64,000 bases of DNA from G965218495 sp965262785 (GTDB lineage: Bacteria > Bacteroidota > Rhodothermia > Rhodothermales > Bin80), in NCBI GenBank assembly GCA_965262785.1, contig OZ253559.1:682001-746000 (forward strand). Reading direction: 5' to 3'. The notes below the pieces were generated by a model. The model worked only from the letters and a program-made list of their open reading frames with translations, was not told the origin of the DNA and did no database searches. The position numbers and the translations under genes are program-made. The stretch's first letter is position 1, and each line of letters begins with the position of its first letter. Below, piece by piece: positions 54,816 to 62,746 of the stretch.

Positions 54816-55153
54816 CTAAGAATGCCGTCGTTGTACTTCAGCTCCAGACGGTTGGTGATGGTGTGCCTGCGCTCCCCGTCCTCGGCGGTCTTGCGGGTTA
54901 CGGGATACGTACGTGTCACGGTGAGCACACCGTCAGAGATGTTGATGCTCGCTACCGGCAGGACGCTGCCGCCGTACCATAGCAGTGACGCATCAACGAA
55001 CCCGTGGCGGTCGTGAACCTCCAGCCACCCGGCGCCGCCGGGCAGATGCAGCGCCCAGCGACCCATAAAAGCAGCCGCCTCCTCTTGCGCTTGTGCTGGG
55101 AGAAGGGTTGTCAGTGCAAGGATTCCAGACAGGAGCAGAAAACGCGTTTTCAT
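54816..55153 (-). pseudogene. DUF1080 protein gene, 5' part, split by an IS1634-type element
   Basis: From ATG 55153 this encodes a signal peptide (MKTRFLLLSGILALTTLLPA, then QAQ) and an N-terminal beta domain: FMGRWALHLPGGAGWLEVHD, VDASLLWYGGSVLPVAS, LTVTRTYPVTRK, ending LELKYNDGIL at the element. Beyond that the frame runs into the element and stops at 54698, giving a 151-residue truncated product. In relatives this N-terminal domain precedes a DUF1080 domain in one secreted protein of about 340-360 residues, which supports the split-gene reading. It follows the CBM9-like gene by 66 bp. Confidence 0.85.
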
Positions 55154-55219
55154 AATCGGAGGTATTGAGGTTAATTCAAGAAACTAGTGCGGAGTCCGGC
55201 TTTGGGCAAATTCGCCGGC

Positions 55220-56050
55220 CTATTCGATTCGGCGCTCGATTGTTGCCTGGGGCCCTACCAGCACCATCCGCGCCCACGTGGCGTCATCATCTCCGGTGCC
55301 GTAAATCATGAAGTGGCCACCATAGGGACCTCCGTCAGGGTCGCAGTGGACGATCTCCAGACCATAAAGGTCTCCGATCTGTGGCGACTGCCACCGCGGG
55401 TCGCTGGCGCCGAGGGTGGGTGCCATCTCCACGCGGGCCTCAAGCACAAAGTCAGCGCCGTCAAACGTCATTGCGTAGTCAACCGCTCCGTCAGGGATAG
55501 GCTCTTCCAGGTAGGCCTCGCCCGCCGCGCCGTGGCGCCACCAAGCTGCATGCGGAGGGCGCGCCTCATCGGCCGTGAAGCAGAATGCGTTGTCACCCTG
55601 CGCAAAGAATTCTGGCGCCTCGTCCCTCGGGGCTTCCAGGAAAAAGCAGATGCTGTCCCGCAAATACCAAGCCTTGGCTTCACCGCCCGGAGCCTCTACG
55701 TCGTTGACGTTGTCCTTTACGCTGGCACCGAAGTACAAGTTCGTCTCATCCCAGGCCACATAGTAACGGGCACTCAGGTCGTCGTCCGGATGTCCTTCAT
55801 TGCCATGGTCTGTGAGTCGGTTGCGCCGGCCCTCGTCATACCAAAAGGTGTGGCGAATGCGGTTGATGTCCCACACCCCATCGTTGAAAGCATAGTCCTT
55901 CCACTCGTCCAAGGACCCATCGATGACAGGGGTAGCTTCGAGGTATGGGACAAGGAGCTTTACGGTCTGCGTGGGACGTGGCGCATCCTGAGCACGCGTG
56001 GACCAGGGAGTCAAGAGAACGACCAGTCCAAAGAGAAGGGGTCGGAGCAT
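55220..56050 (-). CDS. Secreted CBM9-like carbohydrate-binding protein
   Basis: 276 residues from ATG 56050 with a signal peptide (LLFGLVVLLTPWSTRAQ). The rest matches the family 9 carbohydrate-binding-like fold: VIDGSLDEWKDYAF, ARYYVAWDETNLYFGASVKD, SICFFLEAPRDE, FVLEARVEMAPTLGA, GDLYGLEIVHCDPD. The D-G-x-x-D-E-W start and the V-A-W-D-x-x-x-L-Y-x-x-x-x-V-x-D strand are characteristic. Such proteins bind xylan or other glycans or stand alone as accessory proteins. It lies between the sulfatases and the DUF1080 gene on the same strand, which suggests a role in handling the same sulfated glycan. Confidence 0.82.
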   Translation of the reverse strand: MLRPLLFGLVVLLTPWSTRAQDAPRPTQTVKLLVPYLEATPVIDGSLDEWKDYAFNDGVWDINRIRHTFWYDEGRRNRLTDHGNEGHPDDDLSARYYVAWDETNLYFGASVKDNVNDVEAPGGEAKAWYLRDSICFFLEAPRDEAPEFFAQGDNAFCFTADEARPPHAAWWRHGAAGEAYLEEPIPDGAVDYAMTFDGADFVLEARVEMAPTLGASDPRWQSPQIGDLYGLEIVHCDPDGGPYGGHFMIYGTGDDDATWARMVLVGPQATIERRIE

Positions 56051-56233
56051 AAGCAGGAAAAGACGAAGGCGCGCAGCACGGAGTATGTGACGAAGTCAAT
56101 ATACCCTGTCCGCGCCATTCATGTGCGCTGCGTTTGGTGAAGTGAGCAGCCTACACGCTGTTCGGCCAACACCAGGGACGCGTCTCATGGCCCTGTCCGA
56201 CCACAGCAAGGACTCTCGCCTGACCGCAGCGAC

Positions 56234-57715
56234 CTACTTCTGCGCGCCGTACCAGTCGGGCGTTCCAAACCAGTCATGCATCTCCTGCACGAATGGTGCT
56301 ACGATAGAGTCTGACTCCGGAAACTGACCCAGATCTTCGGTTTCCACAATCCACGTGTCAAGCGCTGTACGCATATCCTCCAACACCATAGCATACTCGG
56401 GATTCTCAGCGAGATTGTTGATCTCAAGGGGGTCCGATTCGGTGTCATATAGCTGCTCGGCTGGAAACGGTGCCCAGAGCCCCGCTGCGGCCCCTTCAAG
56501 CGTCCCCTTGGCGTGCATTTCTCGCATGAGCGGCTTGACCAGAAAGCACTTTTCCTTGTAGCGGTTAAGCGTCGGAAAACCGTCACCACCCTCAAAATTT
56601 CGTATGTAGTGGAAGCGTGGCCCGCGTACCGAGCGCAGACGCAGCACCGTTTCGTCTATACGGTCACGGGCGCTGAAGGCATAATCACGCGGCGGGTCGG
56701 CATCCGCACCGAGAAATCGCAGGCTCTGCATCCCGTCTGGTCGCTCCACACTCGCCATCCACAAAGTGGTCGCCGTCAGGTCCAGGAGGCTGACTACATC
56801 CTCGCCGACGCCGCCTGGCACGAATTGCGGCGGCGTTGGAACGCTCTTCGGGTAGTAGATAATCAAGGGTACGTGCAGCCCGGTGTCCCATACCCAATGG
56901 ATTCCCCGGGCTTCCAAACGCCCGTTGTCAGCGAAGAACACCACGATGGTATTGTCTGACAGCCCCTCCGCTCGCAGCTGTTCAAGTATCCAGCCGATAC
57001 GCATGTCCATCCCGGACACACTGTTGAGGTAGCGCGCCCACTCTTCGCGCGCAATGTTATGGTCCGGGTAATAGGGCGGCGGCGTAACGCTGTCCGGCGT
57101 GGCAACCTGCGGATGCCATTCTTCGCCTACCCATGGAACGCGCGCCTTTTCGGCCGACTTGCGGTCATAGATGTCGTATTCGGCTTCTGGCGTGTTGATC
57201 TGCGCAAAGAACGGCTGGTTGTCCTTCAGCTGAGCCCAGTCGTCGGTGTCGTACAGCGGCCCCTCGTTGACAAAATTCAGGTCAAGCTTGCCGGTACCGA
57301 CCGTGCTGTCTCCGATCATGCTGATGTTCGCCGTGAAGTAGCCCGCGTCGTTCAGCCAGTGCGTGAGCGGGCGCACACCGTCCGGAAGCCGGTAGTCATC
57401 GTCCCGGTGTGAGCGCATGTTGTGCATATCCGTCGACGTCTGGTACATGCCGGTAAAGAACGCCGACCGACTTGGCGCACAAACGGGCGATGTCGAAAAC
57501 ACCCTGGTGTACCGCATGCCGTGCAGTGCCAGCGAGTCCAGGTTGGGCGTATGGACATTGGCCGCCCCGTAGATCCCGAAGTCAAGCTTGAAATTCTCCC
57601 CCACGATCCACAGGATGTTGGGTCGAGTCTGAGCAGCGTCTGCCACTTCTTCGCCGCCGGAATCGCACGCCACTGCCAGGAGCGCAACCAGCAAAAAAGC
57701 CGATAAGGGTTTCAT
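56234..57715 (-). CDS. Lipoprotein sulfatase
   Basis: 493 residues from ATG 57715, 7 bp after the upstream sulfatase stop; a longer frame to 57997 overlaps that gene and is rejected. The lipobox LLAVAC places Cys17 as the anchor. The formylglycine motif is CAPSR (C79) in STSPVCAPSRSAFFTGMYQ. HTPNLDSLALHGMRYTRVFS and later NTIVVFFADNG plus LHVPLIIYYPKS are typical. The usual Asp-Asp metal pair near the N-terminus reads GENFKLDFG here, so E40-N41 or D45 replace it, a feature of some sulfatase subfamilies. Maturation needs a formylglycine-generating enzyme, not seen in the window. Substrate: probably a sulfated polysaccharide. Confidence 0.9.
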   Translation of the reverse strand: MKPLSAFLLVALLAVACDSGGEEVADAAQTRPNILWIVGENFKLDFGIYGAANVHTPNLDSLALHGMRYTRVFSTSPVCAPSRSAFFTGMYQTSTDMHNMRSHRDDDYRLPDGVRPLTHWLNDAGYFTANISMIGDSTVGTGKLDLNFVNEGPLYDTDDWAQLKDNQPFFAQINTPEAEYDIYDRKSAEKARVPWVGEEWHPQVATPDSVTPPPYYPDHNIAREEWARYLNSVSGMDMRIGWILEQLRAEGLSDNTIVVFFADNGRLEARGIHWVWDTGLHVPLIIYYPKSVPTPPQFVPGGVGEDVVSLLDLTATTLWMASVERPDGMQSLRFLGADADPPRDYAFSARDRIDETVLRLRSVRGPRFHYIRNFEGGDGFPTLNRYKEKCFLVKPLMREMHAKGTLEGAAAGLWAPFPAEQLYDTESDPLEINNLAENPEYAMVLEDMRTALDTWIVETEDLGQFPESDSIVAPFVQEMHDWFGTPDWYGAQK

Positions 57716-57722
57716 AACTGCG

Positions 57723-59054
57723 CTATTCGTAGGTCCACTTCGAAATCCACGGGTCTCCAGTCCGCTCCTGAAAGGCACGAAGCCTTCTCTGTAGGGACTC
57801 CAGAAGGCTGGAATCTTGCGCAAGATTTTGCACTTCATGCGGGTCGGATTCCAAGTCGTACAACTCAAATCGTGGCCGGTGCAGGTATTCCTCCACGCGC
57901 CGATGTCCATAGTGGGTGAGGCTCTGCGCCAATACGGCCTGCCATGTCTGCGAAGCGTAAAGATCGGTAGCAAAAGGATAAGGCAGGCCGTGGGCAAGAT
58001 TCCACAACAGCTTGTATCGACGAGTGCGCACCGCGCGCATTGGATAGTACATCGTCACCTCGTGAAAGGTATGCGACGCGTAAACCTCGTCCCACCCTGT
58101 GGGCGAACTGTCCTGCATGGCTGCCTTAAAGCTGCGGCCATGAACCGATAAAGGCGCCGCCCCGGCAAAGTCGAGAAGTGTAGGCGTAAGGTCTGCCCAG
58201 TTGATCATGGCATCACACGTGCCGGCCACTGCATCCGGCCGCCGTACCACGCACGGCAGGCGCATGCCCGGCTCATAAAGCGTCGTCTTTGCCCCCGGAA
58301 AAGCAATGCCATTGTCCGAAATAAAAACGACTACTGTATTCTCCCAATGCCCCGTGACCTGTAGCAGATCAATAAGCCGCACCAGCCCCTTATCGGCGCG
58401 CTCCACCGACATATAGTAACGGGCTAACTCAGCCCGTGTAGCGGGCAAGTCCGGCAGATACGGCGGCACGATCACGTCCGCCGGGTCGATGGGCGTACTC
58501 CCTCCTCGGGCGAAGGGTCGGTGCGGCTCTCTGGTGCAGAAGTACAGGAAAAAAGGACGCTCGTCCCTGGCGGTCATGACCGGCTCGCACTGCGCGGCGC
58601 GCTCTTCAGGCGAGGCACCTTGGGCCGCGAGGTGGCGGTCAAAGGCATAGACACGATTCGGCGCCACGTGGTACTTGCCTGTACGGATGGTCCGGTAACC
58701 GGCCCGGCTCAGTAGCACCGGGAGCGACTGGACACGGTCGAATGTGGCAAAATGGTGGACACCGTGCATATGGCCATACTGGCCATTGGCATGGTTATAC
58801 TGTCCCGTGAGGATGACGGAACGGCTCGCACTACAGGATGCCGTCGTACAGAATGCGTGAGTGAAGCGCGTACCACTCGCTGCCAGTTCATCCAATCCAG
58901 GGGTCTTGATGACCGGATTGCCGTAACATCCCGCATCAGTGGTGCCTAAGTCATCCACGACATACAGCACGATGTTAGGCTGCCGGGGCCGCGTATGAAG
59001 CGCTGCGGCCCCCAACGCCAGCGTACCCAGAAAGGAGCGGCGGCTAATGGTCAT
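57723..59054 (-). CDS. Tat-exported sulfatase
   Basis: 443 residues from ATG 59054 with a twin-arginine leader (MTISRRSFLGTLALGAAALH). The metal-binding start is IVLYVVDDLGTTDAGCYG (D34, D35). The formylglycine motif is CSASR (C74) in TTASCSASRSVILTGQY, the C-x-A-S-R variant. Further blocks are YRTIRTGKYHVAP, TVVVFISDNGIAFPGAKTT and LYEPGMRLPCVVRRP. The pair with the lipoprotein sulfatase 7 bp downstream suggests removal of two different sulfate positions from one glycan. It is the first gene of the minus-strand operon; the divergent gene begins only 53 bp away, so both promoters are in that gap. Confidence 0.92.
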   Translation of the reverse strand: MTISRRSFLGTLALGAAALHTRPRQPNIVLYVVDDLGTTDAGCYGNPVIKTPGLDELAASGTRFTHAFCTTASCSASRSVILTGQYNHANGQYGHMHGVHHFATFDRVQSLPVLLSRAGYRTIRTGKYHVAPNRVYAFDRHLAAQGASPEERAAQCEPVMTARDERPFFLYFCTREPHRPFARGGSTPIDPADVIVPPYLPDLPATRAELARYYMSVERADKGLVRLIDLLQVTGHWENTVVVFISDNGIAFPGAKTTLYEPGMRLPCVVRRPDAVAGTCDAMINWADLTPTLLDFAGAAPLSVHGRSFKAAMQDSSPTGWDEVYASHTFHEVTMYYPMRAVRTRRYKLLWNLAHGLPYPFATDLYASQTWQAVLAQSLTHYGHRRVEEYLHRPRFELYDLESDPHEVQNLAQDSSLLESLQRRLRAFQERTGDPWISKWTYE

Positions 59055-59107
59055 GGCTGGTTTCTTAGTGCAGTTCCGCGTAGGTTCACCGATCCAAGGT
59101 ACAACGC

Positions 59108-62100
59108 GTGAACAAATCCATGCATGACGCTAAGGCGGGAACGATCGGAGCCTGCTGCTGGGTACTGCTATTCTTTATGCAGTGCACGCCGGCTAACCAG
59201 GAACCGCTGCCGCTTTACCAGGGTGATCACATTGTGCTGGTCGGCAATAACCTTGCCTCACGCATGATGAATTTCGGGCACTTTGAAACCGAACTTCATG
59301 TGCGGTTTCCAGATAGCCTCCTCATCATCCGCAACATGGCCGATGGAGGCAATACGCCGGGGTTCAGACCGCATCCCGGGCGCGAATCTCCGTGGGCATT
59401 TCCTGGCGCGGACACCTTCCATACGGACCTGGCGACACCCTCAGGCAGTCGTGGCCACTTCGAGACGCCGGACGAGTGGCTTACGCGCCTGGAAGCCGAC
59501 GTGATTGTTGCATTCTTTGGCTTCAGCGCCGCCTTCGGAGATTCGCCGCGGTTTGAGGGTGAACTGGAGGCATTTGTTCACCATACACTGGCCCAGACCT
59601 ACAACGGGAATGCTACGCCTCGTCTTGCACTAGTGTCTCCCATAGCCTTCGAAGATCTGTCCGACAGGATGGATGTGCCCGATGGTGTCTCAGAGAACGC
59701 GCGCTTGGCGCAGGTAGTGGAAACTATGCGCAAGGTTGCCGAACGCACCGGTGCGCACTTTGTCGACGCCTTTGGTCCGTCGAAGCGGTGGTACAAGAAC
59801 GCCGAGGCGCCGCTGACTATTGATGGTTCGCAGTTGCGTAGTGAAGGCTACCCACGGCTGGCCACGCTCCTCGCGGATGAGCTGTTTGGTAACGTGAGTA
59901 TCAAGGCAGGCGTACCTCGCGAAGCCGTACACGAGGCTGTGCTTGATAAGAATTGGCTATGGCACAATGACTTCAAGATTCCCAATGGGGTGCACGCCTA
60001 TGGGCGCAGATTTGCCCCGTTTGGACCGGACAACTATCCGGCCGAGTTTATCAAGATCAGGCAGATGACAGCGCTGCGCGACACCGCCATTTGGATGGCT
60101 GCGCGGCGCGAAGCGACGGATCTGGCGACCGCCGACCAGGGCACCCTGAAGCTGCCAGAAGTTGAGACCAACTACGAGCCCAGTCTGAAGACCGGAGACG
60201 TCAACTATCGCTCTGGTGAAGATGCGCTTGCGCAACTTACCGCGGCACCTGGCTACCATATCGAACTATTTGCCTCCGAACGGGAATTCGAAGACCTTGC
60301 CAACCCCGTACAACTCTCTTTCGACAACCAGGGCCGCCTTTGGATAGCGGTCGTCCCCAGCTATCCGCACTACCGCCCCGGGGATGCACGCCCCAACGAT
60401 AAGCTGATCATCCTGGAGGATACCGATGGAGACGGCAAGGCCGACAAGCAGACCACGTGGGCCGACGGCCTGCACTTACCGATGGGCTTTGAGTTTGCAC
60501 CGGAAGGCGTTTACGTCAGCCAAGGCACCAATCTGGTGTTGTTGTCCGACTCCGATGGCGACGACAAAGCAGACACCAAGGAAATAGTACTGAGCGGCTT
60601 CGACGACCACGACACACACCATGTCATCAGCGCATTCAGTGCCGATCCGTCCGGTGCGATATATATGGGCGAAGGAGTTTTCCTGCACTCCAACGTAGAG
60701 ACTTCGTATGGCACGGTGCGGGGTACCAACGGGGGTTTCTTTCGCTACGCCCCGCAGCGGCGCCACTTGGAGCGGACTGCCCAGCTGTCTATTCCTAATC
60801 CTTGGGGCATCGCATTTGATGAATGGGGCCAGGTCTTCTTTGCAGAGACTTCAGGGCCTGACGTGCGGTGGATGATGCCAGGAACCATCAGGCCGCGCTA
60901 TGGCAATGCGACACACAAGTCGTACAACCTCATTGAGGATGCCCACCGGGTCCGTCCTACTGCCGGGCTCGAATTCGTGTCCAGCCGGCATTTTCCAGAC
61001 GAGGTGCAGGGCGATCTCCTGATCAACAACACGATCGGGTTCTTGGGTATGAAGCAGCACGTCATGCAGGATGACGGCGCGGGATACCACAGCGAACACC
61101 GGAAGGATTTAGTTACCGGGAGCGACGGAAACTTCCGGCCAGTGGATATGGAGTTTGCCCCGGACGGGTCGCTGTATTTCGTGGACTGGCATAATGTTCT
61201 GATCGGGCATATGCAGCACAACGCGCGCGATCCGCTTAGAGACCATGTCCACGGTCGCGTGTATCGGGTGACTTATCCCGCTCGGCCGCTGGTGGAGCCG
61301 CCACAGGTCGCCGGCGCGCCTATCGAGACCCTTCTAGACTACCTCATGCTACCCGAGTATCGCGCACGCTATCGTACTCGAAGAGAGCTGCGCGGGCGGC
61401 AGGCCGATGAGGTTTTGGATGCCCTCGCCACCTGGGTCTCTGCGCTAGACTCCGCCGGCCCGCGATACGAGCACCACCTTCTGGAAGCACTCTGGGTTAC
61501 CTGGGGCCTTAATCGGGTGGATGCAGACCTTCTGCGCAGGTTGCTCAGGGCGGACGACTACCGTGCCAGAGCTGGTGCGGTACGCGTAGCGCGGTACACC
61601 GGGCACCAGGTGCCTGACCAAGCGGTGTTGCTCGCGGAAGCGGCAGCCGACCCGCACGGCCGGGTGCGACTGGAAGCGATTGTGGCCGCCTCATGGCTGC
61701 AACCGGACGATGGTATGCGGGCATTGGTAGCGGCAGGACAACTACCGCAGGACAAGTGGATGGTGAATGCCCATGTCACAGCACTTGCCCATCTGCGTGG
61801 CGAATCCGTTGCGCGGCAACGTGCTCCGGCAGATGACACAGACCTGACGGGTGCGGAGCTGGCGCGGTATCAGGCCGGCAAGGTTCTCTATAACGAAGAC
61901 GGGAACTGTGGCATGTGCCATCGCCCAGACGGGCAAGGCCTGACGGCTGCCGGGTTCCCACCCCTGGCCGGTAGCGAGTGGGTCACTGGTGACACGGGTC
62001 GACTCATAAAAGTTACCCTGCATGGCTTGGCCGGTCCTATAGACGTAGGCGGGGTGTCCTACCCTGGCCAAGTCCCCATGACACCATTCAAGGACCTCTT

Positions 62101-62254
62101 GTCCGATGAAGAGGTCGCGGCTGTCCTGACCTACGTACGAAACGCATTTGGTAACGAAGCCGAAGCGATCGTGCCGGAGGCAGTGGCCCGTATCCGCGAA
62201 TCAACAGCTGGCAAACAGGGATTCTACACGGCCGATGAACTTGCCCAAGACTAG
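59108..62254 (+). CDS. Secreted SGNH-like / PVC-type haem-binding / cytochrome c multidomain protein
   Basis: 1048 residues from GTG 59108, or 1044 from ATG 59120. A hydrophobic start ending LLFFMQCTPA looks like a lipoprotein signal. Residues about 35-270 resemble an SGNH/GDSL hydrolase (HIVLVGNNLASRMMNFGHFE, VIVAFFGFSAAFGD, THFVDAFGPSKRWY), although the canonical G-D-S Ser is not clear. Residues about 380-730 match the PVC-type membrane-bound dehydrogenase propeller (GYHIELFASEREFEDLANP, LIILEDTDGDGKADKQT, FSADPSGAIYMGEG). HEAT-like repeats follow (740-905). The C-terminal cytochrome c has CGMCH at residue 934 and a late VPMTPFKDLLSDEEVA that could supply the Met ligand. This points to an electron-transferring sugar dehydrogenase at the cell envelope. 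Confidence 0.85.
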   Translation: MNKSMHDAKAGTIGACCWVLLFFMQCTPANQEPLPLYQGDHIVLVGNNLASRMMNFGHFETELHVRFPDSLLIIRNMADGGNTPGFRPHPGRESPWAFPGADTFHTDLATPSGSRGHFETPDEWLTRLEADVIVAFFGFSAAFGDSPRFEGELEAFVHHTLAQTYNGNATPRLALVSPIAFEDLSDRMDVPDGVSENARLAQVVETMRKVAERTGAHFVDAFGPSKRWYKNAEAPLTIDGSQLRSEGYPRLATLLADELFGNVSIKAGVPREAVHEAVLDKNWLWHNDFKIPNGVHAYGRRFAPFGPDNYPAEFIKIRQMTALRDTAIWMAARREATDLATADQGTLKLPEVETNYEPSLKTGDVNYRSGEDALAQLTAAPGYHIELFASEREFEDLANPVQLSFDNQGRLWIAVVPSYPHYRPGDARPNDKLIILEDTDGDGKADKQTTWADGLHLPMGFEFAPEGVYVSQGTNLVLLSDSDGDDKADTKEIVLSGFDDHDTHHVISAFSADPSGAIYMGEGVFLHSNVETSYGTVRGTNGGFFRYAPQRRHLERTAQLSIPNPWGIAFDEWGQVFFAETSGPDVRWMMPGTIRPRYGNATHKSYNLIEDAHRVRPTAGLEFVSSRHFPDEVQGDLLINNTIGFLGMKQHVMQDDGAGYHSEHRKDLVTGSDGNFRPVDMEFAPDGSLYFVDWHNVLIGHMQHNARDPLRDHVHGRVYRVTYPARPLVEPPQVAGAPIETLLDYLMLPEYRARYRTRRELRGRQADEVLDALATWVSALDSAGPRYEHHLLEALWVTWGLNRVDADLLRRLLRADDYRARAGAVRVARYTGHQVPDQAVLLAEAAADPHGRVRLEAIVAASWLQPDDGMRALVAAGQLPQDKWMVNAHVTALAHLRGESVARQRAPADDTDLTGAELARYQAGKVLYNEDGNCGMCHRPDGQGLTAAGFPPLAGSEWVTGDTGRLIKVTLHGLAGPIDVGGVSYPGQVPMTPFKDLLSDEEVAAVLTYVRNAFGNEAEAIVPEAVARIRESTAGKQGFYTADELAQD

Positions 62255-62746
62255 TCTCCCTGCCCTCGGATATTGAGCAGCGCGGGGTGAATCCAGCACT
62301 CCTGGTCACCGCTCGGCATCTTCCTGGTCACTACCGATTATGCGGGCTCTGGTGCCTTTCCTGACTTCCGCGGTTTTGCCGAGGGAGGGGCGGTGCCGCC
62401 AGTCAAGATGAGGCGCTAAAACGATCATTGGTCGCTTCAGCCTGAGGTGTCCAGACTACGTGTGGATTAGCCGAATTGGTGGCTACATTGTCCGACTTGG
62501 GCCCCTTTTTGCGCTTTTTTAGGGCAAATCGATCCATTGTGGTACTCCCGGCGTGCGTTGAGACACCAAGGGCGGTAGTGTGCAGTGTTGGATGTGACCC
62601 CCAAAACATGTGCCAGGGCATCACGCGGGCCGTGTCGATTTGGGCGATGCTGGTTTGTAGTGTTCAGTCCTATTTAGTACTTGACATTGTTAAGATGCTG
62701 ATGTACCTTAGGGCATAGCGATCCTCGCAGCCATCTCGCACTCAGC
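62255..62746. other. Region between the haem protein gene and a transposase
   Basis: 492 bp with no supported gene. The section after about 62640 probably includes the left end of the IS1634-type element whose transposase starts at 62747, but I could not define an inverted repeat because the other end is outside the window. Short frames on both strands at 62403-62718 show no known motif. Confidence 0.4.

Noticed and set aside
55187..56140. A 317-codon plus-strand frame opposite the CBM9-like gene.
   Set aside because: Antisense shadow without motifs; the minus strand has a signal peptide and the CBM9 pattern.
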